Shown: piece by piece, positions 50,204-59,011 of the stretch
How the letters are laid out: the number at the start of each line of letters is the position of its first letter
Numbering within the stretch: position 1 is the stretch's first letter
Assembly: GCF_024346955.1 (NCBI RefSeq)
Contig: NZ_AP024883.1
Span: 3,472,001 to 3,536,000 of the forward strand
Source: Vibrio mangrovi
GTDB lineage: Bacteria > Pseudomonadota > Gammaproteobacteria > Enterobacterales > Vibrionaceae
Direction: 5' to 3'
Length of the DNA stretch: 64,000 bases
The notes under the pieces: model-generated
Databases searched by the model: none
What the model was told of the DNA's origin: nothing
Seen by the model: only the letters and a program-made list of their open reading frames with translations
Position numbers and translations under genes: made by a program

Positions 50204-50219
50204 TGTGATTTTCATCACT
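50204..50219. promoter_or_regulatory. CRP-cAMP site upstream of araF
   Basis: TGTGA-TTTTCA-TCACT matches 9 of 10 consensus core bases and lies 70 bp before the araF ATG. This is the expected class-activator position for arabinose transport. A weaker CRP-like sequence (TGAGA-N6-TCATG) occurs at 50143-50158. The rest of the 49866-50288 divergent region shows no gene. Confidence 0.75.
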
Positions 50220-50288
50220 TCAATCCTTATCTGCTTGTACAAATAATGTCCCCGAAACAACCCTACAACCAGTGGATGGAATAGCAAC

Positions 50289-51293
50289 ATGAAGACGATA
50301 AGAAAAACACTCGCTGTCGCCGCTCTAGCAGGTACTGCATTACTCAGTGCCTCTGCTCATGCTTTTTTCGGTAACGATGATGACACACTCAAACTGGGTT
50401 ATCTTGTAAAACAGCCAGAAGAACCCTGGTTCCAGACCGAATGGAGTTTTGCTGAAAAAGCCGGAAAAGAGTATGGCTTTGAAGTGATAAAAATGGCGAT
50501 TCCCGATGGCGAAAAAACCCTCAATGCGATCGATACACTCGCAGCCAGCGGTGCCAAAGGCTTTGTTATTTGTACACCGGATCCTAAATTAGGTCCGGCG
50601 ATTATGGCAAAAGCCAAAAGCTACGATTTAAAAGTAGTTACCGTTGATGATCAGTTCCTCAATGCCAAAGGCAAGCCTATGACCAACGTACCACTGGTCA
50701 TGATGGCTGCCAGCCAGATCGGCCAGCGTCAGGGTCAGGAACTGTATAAAGAGATGACCAAACGTGGCTGGAATCCCGCCGATAGTGCTGTCATGGCTAT
50801 TACCGCCGATGAGCTGGACACAGCCCGCCGCCGGGTTGACGGTTCAATCAGCGCCCTGAAAGCTGCCGGATTCCCTGCCAATCAAATCTATCGTGTCCCA
50901 ACCAAAACCAACGATATTCCCGGCGCACTGGATGCAGCCAACTCTCTGCTGGTGCAATATCCGAATGTCAAACACTGGCTGGTTGTCGGTATGAACGACA
51001 ACACTGTACTGGGTGGTATCCGGGCAACAGAAGGTCAGGGTTTCGATGCACAGAATGTCATCGGTATCGGTATCAACGGTGTTGATGCAGTGAATGAACT
51101 AGCCAAATCTAAACCGACTGGTTTCTATGGCTCTCTGCTCCCCAGCCCGGACGTTCATGGCTTTAAGAGTATCGAGTCACTGTACAAATGGGTCAAAGAT
51201 GGTGTTGCACCGAAGAAATTCGTTGAAGTCACTGATGTTGTCCTCATTACCCGGGATAACTACAAAGCAGAACTGAAGAAAAAAGGACTGTAA
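50289..51293 (+). CDS. araF: L-arabinose ABC transporter, periplasmic binding protein
   Basis: The 334-residue protein has a Sec signal peptide (MKTIRKTLAVAALAGTALLSASAHA in two blocks, cleavage before FFG). A type-1 periplasmic-binding fold follows: KLGYLVKQPEEPWFQTEW, IPDGEKTLNAIDTLAASGA, VVTVDDQFLNAKGKP, ITADELDTARRRVDGS and GMNDNTVLGGIRATEGQGF. These are the E. coli AraF positions that line the arabinose pocket. A perfect hairpin after the stop may protect its mRNA so that it is made in excess over AraGH. Confidence 0.95.
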   Translation: MKTIRKTLAVAALAGTALLSASAHAFFGNDDDTLKLGYLVKQPEEPWFQTEWSFAEKAGKEYGFEVIKMAIPDGEKTLNAIDTLAASGAKGFVICTPDPKLGPAIMAKAKSYDLKVVTVDDQFLNAKGKPMTNVPLVMMAASQIGQRQGQELYKEMTKRGWNPADSAVMAITADELDTARRRVDGSISALKAAGFPANQIYRVPTKTNDIPGALDAANSLLVQYPNVKHWLVVGMNDNTVLGGIRATEGQGFDAQNVIGIGINGVDAVNELAKSKPTGFYGSLLPSPDVHGFKSIESLYKWVKDGVAPKKFVEVTDVVLITRDNYKAELKKKGL

Positions 51294-51301
51294 TATCTGG
51301 C

Positions 51302-51322
51302 AGGTGGCACGTCGTGCCACCT
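51302..51322 (+). repeat. Intercistronic hairpin between araF and araG
   Basis: AGGTGGCACG-T-CGTGCCACCT is a perfect inverted repeat nine bases after the araF stop. Without a T-run it is not a full terminator. Such structures commonly stabilise binding-protein mRNA upstream of ABC components. Confidence 0.75.
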
Positions 51323-51344
51323 TCTGAACCCACAGGAGGCCACT

Positions 51345-52862
51345 ATGGCAGCATTGCCCTCTTCTTTAGAGTTTTGTCAGATTTCCAAGCACTTCCCGGG
51401 AGTGAAAGCCCTTTCGAACATCAGTTTTCATGTTCGCAGCGGTAGCATTCATGCATTAATGGGAGAAAATGGTGCCGGAAAATCGACCTTGCTGAAAATC
51501 CTCAGCGGACTCTATCAACCCACAGAAGGACAGTTGATCATTGATGGTCAGTCCGCTGTGTTCTCTTCAACCGTCGATGCACTGGATCACGGCATCGCCA
51601 TTATTTATCAGGAACTGAATCTGGTCCCTGAGCTCAGTGTCGCTGAAAATATTTATCTGGGTCAGTTACCGACCAGAAACGGCTCCGTTGACCGGGAAAC
51701 ACTTCACCGCAATGCACGGGAACAACTGGCCCGGCTGGGAGAAGACTTCGATCCGTCCCGTCCGCTGAAGGAATTTTCTATTGGCCAATGGCAAATGGTC
51801 GAAATCGCCAAAGCGCTGAGTCGCAATGCACAGATTATCGCCTTCGACGAACCCACCAGTAGTTTGTCGCAGCGGGAAATTCAGAATCTGTTTAAAGTTA
51901 TCCGTGAACTACGTAACGACGGCAAAATTATTCTTTATGTATCACACCGGATGGAAGAAATCTTCGAACTGTGTGATGCCATCACCATCTTTAAAGACGG
52001 AACCCACGTTCAGACTTTCGATACACTGGACGAGCTGACTCACGACCGGTTGGTTGAGCTGATGGTTGGCCGGGAAATCAACGATATCTATAACTATCGC
52101 GGCCGTGAATACGGCGCCAGTGGCCTTAAGATTCATGAACTGATGGGGCCGGGACTGAGCAAACCTGTCTCTCTCGACATCCGCCGGGGAGAAATTCTTG
52201 GGCTTTTCGGTCTGGTCGGAGCCGGACGAACCGAACTGACCCGGCTGATTTTCGGTGCGGATAAAGCCACTTCAGGTGAGATCTATGTTCAGGGTGAGGC
52301 GGTCCGTATTCAGTCTCCCGGAGAAGCGATTCGCAATGGCGTCACACTCTGTCCGGAAGATCGCAAAGCCGATGGTATCGTGCCGATTCTTTCCGTGCGG
52401 GAAAATACCAATATCAGCGCCCGGCCGGACTTTCTCAAATCGGGTGGACGGATTGATTTTCGCTGGGAAGAAAAAAACGCGGTCCTACAGTGTGAAGCAC
52501 TGAACGTCAAAGCAGCTTCCCTCGACCAGCTACTGGGTGAACTTTCCGGTGGTAACCAGCAGAAGGTCATTCTGGCCCGCTGGCTCTCTACAGACATGAA
52601 AGTCATTCTGCTGGATGAACCTACCCGGGGCATCGACGTCGGGGCAAAATCTGAAATTTACGAACTGATCTTCAAGCTGGCAGAAAACGGCGTGGCCGTT
52701 CTGGTTGTTTCCAGTGATCTGCCGGAAGTCTTGGGTATCTCCGACCGCTTGCTGGTCATGAAAGATGGCTCAGTTACCGGAGAGCTGCAACGCCACCAGT
52801 TTGATGAACAAACCGCATTACGTCTGGCGATGTTGGGTACAAGCAACCCTGTCGCAGCATAG
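51345..52862 (+). CDS. araG: L-arabinose ABC transporter, ATP-binding protein
   Basis: The 505-residue protein has two tandem ABC domains, as in sugar importers of the CUT2 class. Domain 1 has Walker A GENGAGKST (about 43), signature FSIGQWQMVEIAKAL (divergent LSGGQ) and Walker B IIAFDEPTS. Domain 2 has GLVGAGRTEL in place of a full Walker A, as is usual in this family, then LSGGNQQKVILARWL and VILLDEPTRGIDVG. It pairs with AraH and starts after GGAGG, 51 bases from the araF stop. Confidence 0.94.
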   Translation: MAALPSSLEFCQISKHFPGVKALSNISFHVRSGSIHALMGENGAGKSTLLKILSGLYQPTEGQLIIDGQSAVFSSTVDALDHGIAIIYQELNLVPELSVAENIYLGQLPTRNGSVDRETLHRNAREQLARLGEDFDPSRPLKEFSIGQWQMVEIAKALSRNAQIIAFDEPTSSLSQREIQNLFKVIRELRNDGKIILYVSHRMEEIFELCDAITIFKDGTHVQTFDTLDELTHDRLVELMVGREINDIYNYRGREYGASGLKIHELMGPGLSKPVSLDIRRGEILGLFGLVGAGRTELTRLIFGADKATSGEIYVQGEAVRIQSPGEAIRNGVTLCPEDRKADGIVPILSVRENTNISARPDFLKSGGRIDFRWEEKNAVLQCEALNVKAASLDQLLGELSGGNQQKVILARWLSTDMKVILLDEPTRGIDVGAKSEIYELIFKLAENGVAVLVVSSDLPEVLGISDRLLVMKDGSVTGELQRHQFDEQTALRLAMLGTSNPVAA

Positions 52863-52874
52863 AGGAAATCAGTA

Positions 52875-53864
52875 ATGGCAATTACAACCACCAAACCAGA
52901 GACCACTGAGACGAAGAAACCGAGCATTGATTTATCCCACATCTGGGATAAATTCGGCATGCTTATAGTTTTTGCAGGACTGTTTCTGCTCTGTGCTTTT
53001 TTCGTCCCCTACTTCGCCACCTTTATCAACATGAAAGGTCTGGGACTGGCGATTTCCATGAGCGGCATGGTCGCCTGTGCCATGCTATTTTGTCTTGCCT
53101 GTGGCGATCTTGACCTATCGATCGCTTCAGTGATTGCCTGTGCCGGTGTCGTCACCGCCGTCGCAATCAATGCTACCGGCAGTGTCACACTGGGAATTAT
53201 CGCCGGGCTACTTTCCGGGGTATTCTTTGGTCTGATCAACGGATTCGTCATCGCGAAACTTCAGGTCAATGCACTGATCACCACACTGGCAACCATGCAG
53301 ATTGCCCGGGGGCTGGGTTATATCATCTCTGACGGGAAAGCCGTCGGTATCACCGAAGAAAGCTTTTTTGCTCTGGGGAACTCTTCCATCCTCGGTATTC
53401 CGACACCAATCTGGCTCACGATTATCACTTTCATTATCTTCGCATTCCTGCTCAACCGGACAGTCTATGGCCGCAACACACTCGCAATCGGCGGTAATGA
53501 AGAAGCAGCCCGCCTTGCCGGGGTGAACGTAGTGAAAACCAAACTGATCATTTTCACGGTGTCCGGATTCATTTCTGCACTGGCCGGAGTAATTCTCGCC
53601 GCCCGGATGACCAGTGGACAACCGATGACTTCTGTCGGCTTCGAGCTGGTAGTGATTTCAGCTTGTGTACTGGGTGGTGTTTCGCTCAAAGGCGGAGTCG
53701 GAAAAGTATCCTACGTGATTGCCGGGGTCTTGATTCTGGGGACTGTCGAAAATGCGATGAACCTGCTCAACATGTCACCATTTGCCCAATATGTTGTCCG
53801 TGGGTCAATCCTGCTGGCTGCGGTTATCTTTGACCGCTACAAACAGGCTTCAAGAAAGGTTTAA
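52875..53864 (+). CDS. araH: L-arabinose ABC transporter, permease
   Basis: The 329-residue protein has a hydrophilic Thr/Lys-rich N-terminus and then eight to ten hydrophobic helices of the CUT2 permease type. Examples are FGMLIVFAGLFLLCAFFVPY, LDLSIASVIACAGVVTAV and GLINGFVIAKLQVNALITTL. The coupling loop NEEAARLAGVNVVKTK faces AraG. It starts 12 bases after araG and is the last gene of araFGH. A 14-bp perfect terminator stem follows. Confidence 0.94.
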   Translation: MAITTTKPETTETKKPSIDLSHIWDKFGMLIVFAGLFLLCAFFVPYFATFINMKGLGLAISMSGMVACAMLFCLACGDLDLSIASVIACAGVVTAVAINATGSVTLGIIAGLLSGVFFGLINGFVIAKLQVNALITTLATMQIARGLGYIISDGKAVGITEESFFALGNSSILGIPTPIWLTIITFIIFAFLLNRTVYGRNTLAIGGNEEAARLAGVNVVKTKLIIFTVSGFISALAGVILAARMTSGQPMTSVGFELVVISACVLGGVSLKGGVGKVSYVIAGVLILGTVENAMNLLNMSPFAQYVVRGSILLAAVIFDRYKQASRKV

Positions 53865-53928
53865 GTGGTGCTGTTTCATCTTATGAATCATGACATTTGC
53901 TAAATGTGATTCGATGAACTGATGAAAG

Positions 53929-53964
53929 AAAGCCCCCGAAAGAAATCATACTTTCGGGGGCTTT
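53929..53964. terminator. Bidirectional terminator after araFGH
   Basis: AAAGCCCCCGAAAG-(8 bases)-CTTTCGGGGGCTTT is a 14-bp perfect stem between araH and the convergent metallo-beta-lactamase-fold gene. Confidence 0.9.
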
Positions 53965-53997
53965 GCAGTGGAAAAGTTTTAAAACAGTATTACCGCA

Positions 53998-54855
53998 TTA
54001 CCACTTCATTTCACCGGTTGCGACTTTGGCACCGATATCAAGACCACCGGCAGGAAATTCCGGATAAGCTTTCTTCATCGCTTCAATCAACTGACCGGAG
54101 TTTTTCGCTTTCGCCAGTTCAGATTCAAATCGCTGGATATAGTCACGGGTAAAGACAGCAGCTTTGCTACCTTCAGGCTCAGAGCCGACAAAATGGCCCG
54201 GAATAACACGCTCAGGTTGCAGCGCGATCATTGCGTTCATCGTGTCGATCCGGTGCTGTCTTGCAGCTTTAGTCTGGCTGTCCGCCATCCATACATGCAG
54301 GCCGTAAGAAACGGCAACACCACCAAATGCTGTTTTCACGGAAGGTGCCCATAAGAAAGCATCATCGGTATCCAGCGCTTTCACTTCGATCGCCTGACCT
54401 TCCAGCATGATTTTATCGCTATCCATCACTTGAGGAACAAAGACTTTCTCAGGTGCACCATCACCCAGAATTGGTCCCCAATAAGCAAGTTTGGCATCTT
54501 TGGTAGCTTTAATATGGTCAACAACATGCTGGCTGGCCATAATTTTTACATCAGGAAATGCCGCGACAATCGGTTCTAATCCGAAGTAGTAGTCCGGATC
54601 GCCACCACTAATATAAATAGCGGTCAGCTTTTTACCGCTTTTCTTGATCATATCAACCAGATTCTGGCCGTTTTTAGTATCAAACTGAGCATCAAACAGA
54701 ATAGCGTCATGCTTACCGCTGACCAGCTCGGATGAAACCGGGAATATACCGCCATGCTGGCTGGCGTTATATGCCTGAACGTTCAATGAAGCTGCCTGAG
54801 CAAAACCACTGGCAACAACAGAGAGCAAAAGCATACCGAAAAGTGACTTTTTCAT
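53998..54855 (-). CDS. Exported metallo-beta-lactamase-fold protein with degenerate metal site
   Basis: The 285-residue protein has a Sec signal peptide (MKKSLFGMLLLSVVASGFAQ, cleavage after AQA). The mature part follows the MBL fold: ILFDAQFDTKNGQNLVDMIK, LTAIYISGGDPDYYFGLEPI, VIPGHFVGSEP. In active members the third segment reads HxHxDH. Here it is S-G-G-D-P-D-Y-Y, so three of the usual metal histidines are missing, while the HF near residue 218 is kept. Hydrolase activity with two zinc ions is therefore doubtful. It faces the araFGH terminator and is divergent from a LysR gene, its probable regulator. Confidence 0.8.
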   Translation of the reverse strand: MKKSLFGMLLLSVVASGFAQAASLNVQAYNASQHGGIFPVSSELVSGKHDAILFDAQFDTKNGQNLVDMIKKSGKKLTAIYISGGDPDYYFGLEPIVAAFPDVKIMASQHVVDHIKATKDAKLAYWGPILGDGAPEKVFVPQVMDSDKIMLEGQAIEVKALDTDDAFLWAPSVKTAFGGVAVSYGLHVWMADSQTKAARQHRIDTMNAMIALQPERVIPGHFVGSEPEGSKAAVFTRDYIQRFESELAKAKNSGQLIEAMKKAYPEFPAGGLDIGAKVATGEMKW

Positions 54856-54889
54856 AAGGAACCTCTTTATATAAACTTTACCTGAAAAC

Positions 54890-54934
54890 TGATGTAATCC
54901 AGTATATTCGAATGCTATTCGTTCAAATACATCA
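54890..54934. promoter_or_regulatory. Inverted repeat in the divergent MBL/LysR promoter region
   Basis: TGATGTA and TACATCA are 31 bases apart in the 118-bp gap. In between, ATTCGAATGCTATTCG contains two direct ATTCG copies. Either could be the LysR operator. Confidence 0.3.
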
Positions 54935-54973
54935 TATTATTGACATGACTGTAGCATAAATCGAGCAAATCAT

Positions 54974-55885
54974 ATGGACCGCTTAACTGCACTAAAAGTA
55001 TTCGTGGCTGTCGTTGAACAAGGCAGCCTGACTGCGGGAGCCGAACAACTGGATATGTCCCGCGCGATGGCTTCAAGATATGTGGCAGAGCTGGAAAGCT
55101 GGATGGGAACCCGCTTACTGCACAGAACCACCCGTAGTCTGAGTCTGACCGGAGTCGGAGAAGACGTTTTGGCTCAGGCCAGAGCCATGCTGGCTCTGGG
55201 AGAAGAGATGGAACAGATGGCAATTCATCCGGACAGTGCGCCGAAAGGATCGCTGCGGGTGACCTGTAGTTACTCATTCGCCGAAGACTTCCTGATGGCA
55301 GCCGCCGATGAATACCTGAGTCAGCACACTGGTGTAAGTGTCGATGTACTGGTTGTTGACCGCGCCGTCAATCTTGTCGAAGAACGGATCGATCTGGCGA
55401 TTCGTATCACCAATGACCTCGATCCGAACCTGGTTGCCAGAAAACTGGGCACATGCCGCTCTGTGGTCTGTGCCAGCCCTGAATATCTGGCAAAACATGG
55501 TACACCCAGAACCCTTGAAGAACTTTCGTCTCACAACTGTCTGACTTATTCCTATTTCGGTAAAAGCTTATGGCGTTTTACCGGGCAGGACAGTCAGGAT
55601 GCTATTCCCGTCGGCGGGAATTTAAGTGCCAACATTTCTAACCTGTTACTGAAAAATACCTTGCTGGGAGGCGGTATCAGCCTGCAACCTTATTACTCGG
55701 TCGCTCATGCGCTGAAAGAAGGAACACTGATACCACTGCTGACAGATTATGAGCCGAATCAACTGGGAATCTACGGTCTGTATGCAACCCGCAAACAGAT
55801 GTCACCACTGCTGAGAAGCTTTATCGACTTTCTGGTTGAGAAGATGGAAAAAGACACCATGTGGCAAAAAACCGGGCCAGCTTAG
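54974..55885 (+). CDS. LysR-family transcriptional regulator
   Basis: The 303-residue protein has the N-terminal wHTH of the CrgA-like LysR branch: MDRLTALKVFVAVVEQGSLT, GAEQLDMSRAMASRYVAELE and RTTRSLSLTGVGE. The effector domain begins KGSLRVTCSYSFAEDFLM and contains VDLAIRITNDLDPNLVARKLG-like segments (written here as IDLAIRITNDLDP). It is divergent from the exported MBL-fold gene, suggesting it controls that gene. It ends convergently to psuG. Confidence 0.88.
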   Translation: MDRLTALKVFVAVVEQGSLTAGAEQLDMSRAMASRYVAELESWMGTRLLHRTTRSLSLTGVGEDVLAQARAMLALGEEMEQMAIHPDSAPKGSLRVTCSYSFAEDFLMAAADEYLSQHTGVSVDVLVVDRAVNLVEERIDLAIRITNDLDPNLVARKLGTCRSVVCASPEYLAKHGTPRTLEELSSHNCLTYSYFGKSLWRFTGQDSQDAIPVGGNLSANISNLLLKNTLLGGGISLQPYYSVAHALKEGTLIPLLTDYEPNQLGIYGLYATRKQMSPLLRSFIDFLVEKMEKDTMWQKTGPA

Positions 55886-55954
55886 ATACGCTGACCCGGC
55901 AAACAAGAAGCAACTGACCGGCTTATCCGCCTGATACGCAGGTCAGTGACAAAC

Positions 55955-56872
55955 TCAAATCTGACTGTATGCCTGCGCAATCGCCGCGCCAAGGCGGGCA
56001 TTGTTCAGCACCAGCTGGATATTGGCATCCAGACTGTTACCACCGGTCAGTTCGCAGACTCTTGCCAGCAGAAACGGCGTCGATGCTTTTCCGACAATCC
56101 CTTGTTCATTTGCCTCATCCAGTGCCTGTTCAATTGCAGCATTAATGGTCTCAACCGGCATCGCGTATTGCTGAGGAATCGGATTAGCAACCACAACACC
56201 ACCCTGTAAACCCATTTCCCACTTCGCTTTCAATGCCGCAGCGATTGCTTCAGCACTGTCTAAACGGTAATCCACACTCTGTTCGCTTTCACGGGTGTAG
56301 AAAGCCGGCAGACTATCGGTCTGATAACCGACAACCGGCACACCCTGAGTTTCGAGATATTCCCGGGTCAGCCCGAGGTCGAGAATCGATTTCGCTCCGG
56401 CACACACAACGGCAACATTGGTATTCGCCAGCTCCTGTAAGTCGGCAGAAATATCAAATGTTTCCTGAGCACCGCGATGCACACCACCAATACCACCGGT
56501 GGCAAACACTTTGATTCCCGCCATCTGCGCCAGAATCATTGTTGCAGCAACGGTTGTTGCTCCGTCCTGCTGACCGGCAACCATGAACGGAATATCCCGG
56601 CGGCTGACTTTCGTCACTTCGGTTCCGGCCTTGCCCAGATACTCAATCTGCGCCTGACTCAACCCAACCTTTAAACGCCCTTCGATAATCGCAATCGTCG
56701 CAGGTACCGCACCGGCTTCCCGAATCGTCTTTTCGACCATCAAAGCGGTTTCAACATTACGCGGATAAGGCATTCCGTGAGAGATGATCGTTGATTCCAG
56801 CGCCACGACCGGTTGATGAGCTGCCAGCGCCGTTGCGACTTCCGGCTGAATATCCAGATATTTTTCTAACAT
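55955..56872 (-). CDS. psuG: Pseudouridine-5'-phosphate glycosidase
   Basis: PsuG splits pseudouridine 5'-phosphate to uracil and ribose 5-phosphate. The 305-residue protein has the family's HQPVVALESTIISHGMPYP (with the conserved ESTIISHGMP), AIIEGRLKVGLS, the active-site Lys in TKVSRRD, ATGGIGGVHRGA, DISADLQEL and GGVVVANPIP. Its start overlaps the stop of the adjacent PfkB kinase gene by 7 bp. The pair forms a complete pseudouridine salvage pathway, though no dedicated nucleoside transporter is adjacent. Confidence 0.95.
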   Translation of the reverse strand: MLEKYLDIQPEVATALAAHQPVVALESTIISHGMPYPRNVETALMVEKTIREAGAVPATIAIIEGRLKVGLSQAQIEYLGKAGTEVTKVSRRDIPFMVAGQQDGATTVAATMILAQMAGIKVFATGGIGGVHRGAQETFDISADLQELANTNVAVVCAGAKSILDLGLTREYLETQGVPVVGYQTDSLPAFYTRESEQSVDYRLDSAEAIAAALKAKWEMGLQGGVVVANPIPQQYAMPVETINAAIEQALDEANEQGIVGKASTPFLLARVCELTGGNSLDANIQLVLNNARLGAAIAQAYSQI

Positions 56873-57957
56873 GTTGATTCCTCAATCAGGCGCATCACCG
56901 CCTTATCTGACATCATTGAATTGATTGTGGTTCCGGATTGCAGAGTCAGCCTCGCCGCTGCCAATGCAAACGCAACACGACGTTCCCATGCCCACTCATG
57001 CAGATAGCCATGCACCAGCCCGGCCATCAGAGCATCTCCGGCTCCCGTAACATTTTGAATTTGTGTTGCTGTGGCCGGGATGAATTCTCCTTTCCCTTCC
57101 ACACTTGCATAAGCACCCTGCCCGCCGAGACTAATCAATAAATGCCGTACACCTTGCTCATGCAGTCGTCCGGCAATTTCCGGCAACTGTCCAACCCGCT
57201 CAAAACGGCAGCCGGAGAGTAACTCGGCTTCGGCAATATTGGGTTTAAGGGTATGAATCTGAGCCAGATAAGGTGCAATTTTCCCGGCTTTGACCGAGGA
57301 AACCGGGTCGACGAACAAGGGTTTGTCGGCATAGGTATGAAACAGATAATCGAGTGCCGATTCGCTGAGATTGGCATCAATAACCAGAGCTGAGGCCCGA
57401 TTCAGCGTACCACTGCGTTGGGATAATTTTTCCATATCCAGCGCTTCGATCAGTGCCATATCGTTGAGAGCCAACTGTAATTCACCCTGCGGGTCATGAA
57501 TGGACAGATAAGTACTGCTCGCCCTACCGGGAACCACCAGACAGTGATCCACACCGACATTGACGTCGCGACAAGAAGTCAGTAGCTGTTCTCCCCACAG
57601 ATCATCCCCGACCGCTCCAATGAACTGGACCTTACTTCCCAGACGTCCCAGATTCTCAGCAATATTGCGTGCCACCCCGCCCGGACCACAGGCCAGAGCG
57701 CCCGGATTCGAATCTCCCATGACCAGTGCGGCGGCAGAACGGCCACACAGATCCATATTCGCTCCACCAAGGACTGCCACATATCGCTCCGGTGCAATAA
57801 CATAGCCTTTGCCCTGAATATATCCTTTGCGGGTCAGATTCATAATATGTCCCGCAACAGCACTACGACTCAGCCCCAGCATCTCTGCCAGTGCACTTTG
57901 TGCAATCATCGGATCTTGTTGAATCAGTGCCAGTATCTGCTGCTCACGCTCAGTCAC
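56866..57957 (-). CDS. psuK: Pseudouridine kinase (PfkB family) with N-terminal winged-helix domain
   Basis: The start is set at a GTG giving (M)TEREQQILALIQQDPMIAQS, which aligns with the N-terminus of E. coli YeiI as I remember it; an ATG at 57999 would read through a palindromic operator. The 363-residue protein has a MarR/LexA-type winged helix (about 1-50; LGLSRSAVAGHIMNLTRKGY) joined to a PfkB kinase. The kinase part shows GGANMDLCG, GPGGVARNIAENLGRLG, VVIDAN-like ALVIDANLSE and the catalytic TGAGDALMAGL. The HTH suggests it also senses substrate and controls its own operon. Confidence 0.88.
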   Translation of the reverse strand: MTEREQQILALIQQDPMIAQSALAEMLGLSRSAVAGHIMNLTRKGYIQGKGYVIAPERYVAVLGGANMDLCGRSAAALVMGDSNPGALACGPGGVARNIAENLGRLGSKVQFIGAVGDDLWGEQLLTSCRDVNVGVDHCLVVPGRASSTYLSIHDPQGELQLALNDMALIEALDMEKLSQRSGTLNRASALVIDANLSESALDYLFHTYADKPLFVDPVSSVKAGKIAPYLAQIHTLKPNIAEAELLSGCRFERVGQLPEIAGRLHEQGVRHLLISLGGQGAYASVEGKGEFIPATATQIQNVTGAGDALMAGLVHGYLHEWAWERRVAFALAAARLTLQSGTTINSMMSDKAVMRLIEESTC

Positions 57958-57974
57958 AAACTTTTGTCCGGTTA

Positions 57975-57990
57975 ACAAACATAAGTTTGT
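57975..57990. promoter_or_regulatory. Palindromic operator candidate upstream of psuK
   Basis: ACAAAC-ATAA-GTTTGT is a perfect 6-4-6 palindrome 18-33 bp upstream of the preferred GTG start of psuK. A longer repeat TTGTAT...ATACAA (57987-58012) overlaps it. It suits binding by the kinase's own winged-helix domain. Confidence 0.5.
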
Positions 57991-58095
57991 ATATTGCATA
58001 TTTTACATACAACCCACAACAAATTTTCGCCAACAGAACAGCGATATGACGACAGGATCACAGCTTCATCAGGTATTCAGCTCCCGCAGAGCTGC

Positions 58096-58974
58096 TCAGT
58101 CTGCCTGATAAAGCTGCTGTGCGAGAGAAATGAACGCTTTCACAGCCGGGCTGGATTGATGGTTATCCAGAACAGCCAGACCAATGCTGCGCTTTACCGG
58201 CGGAGAAAGCGGGCGACGAACATAACGGGTCGAATCACTGTCCGGCAGCGATGACTCCGCAACGATAGAAACGGCATCTCCGCTTCCGACCAGAGAAAGA
58301 ATACTGAGCAGTTGAGAAGTCCGGTAACGAATCTGCGGCCGCAGTTTTTCAGCATGAAACAGGCGTGTCACCAAATCTGCCGACCCGGCACCGGTCAGCA
58401 CAAATGGCTCATAACAAAGAGAAGACAAAGTCACAGACTCTAACTGACTCAGTGGATGGTCCGACGGGAGCAAAGCGACCATCTGATCTTCCAGCAGCGG
58501 AAAGACATCCAGATCGTTTTCCGGCAGAACCACAAATCCCACATCGATCCGGCGCTCTCTCAACCACTGGATAACCTGCGCATCCGGACCTTCATCAACA
58601 TGAATTTCAATCCCCGGAAACTGTTTCTGATACTGGTGGATCATATGTGGCAGCAAGCGAACAGATGAAGTCGGCCCGAACGAACCAATACGCAATGTTC
58701 CCTGTTTCATCCCCTGAGCATCAGCGGCTTCCTGACGCATAGTTTCTGCCACACCCAACAAAGTCCGTGACCGTTCCAGCAGGCGGATGCCGATATCCGT
58801 CAGCTCAACCCGGCTCTGATGACGGTGAAACAGCTTCACGCCTAGTTCATCTTCCAACGACTTAATCGCATGTGACACTCCGGACTGCGAAATTCCAAGC
58901 CGTTGTGCCGCAATTGTGAAATGCAGGCTATCAGATAAAACAGAGAAGATTTCCAACTGGGTTAACGTCATCAT
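58096..58974 (-). CDS. LysR-family transcriptional regulator
   Basis: The 292-residue protein (an ATG one codon later is equally likely) has the LysR HTH: TQLEIFSVLSDSLHFTIAAQ, RLGISQSGVSHAIKSLEDEL and HRHQSRVELTDIG. The CysB-like effector domain contains GTLRIGSFGPTSSVRLLPHM. It is divergent from the TTC38-like/EamA operon, and the gap holds phased ATGAG/CTCAT repeats. Similar LysR regulators commonly control one neighbouring DMT exporter. Confidence 0.88.
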   Translation of the reverse strand: MMTLTQLEIFSVLSDSLHFTIAAQRLGISQSGVSHAIKSLEDELGVKLFHRHQSRVELTDIGIRLLERSRTLLGVAETMRQEAADAQGMKQGTLRIGSFGPTSSVRLLPHMIHQYQKQFPGIEIHVDEGPDAQVIQWLRERRIDVGFVVLPENDLDVFPLLEDQMVALLPSDHPLSQLESVTLSSLCYEPFVLTGAGSADLVTRLFHAEKLRPQIRYRTSQLLSILSLVGSGDAVSIVAESSLPDSDSTRYVRRPLSPPVKRSIGLAVLDNHQSSPAVKAFISLAQQLYQAD

Positions 58975-58982
58975 TCGCCCTC

Positions 58983-59011
58983 ATGAGTAAATGCTCATTT
59001 CCCTATGAGCA
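58983..59011. promoter_or_regulatory. Phased ATGAG/CTCAT repeats, LysR operator candidate
   Basis: ATGAG (58983), CTCAT (58994) and ATGAG (59005) occur every 11 bp. The last two extend to a TGCTCAT-N6-ATGAGCA palindrome. The set starts nine bases upstream of the LysR start and about 110 bp before the divergent operon. Confidence 0.55.
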
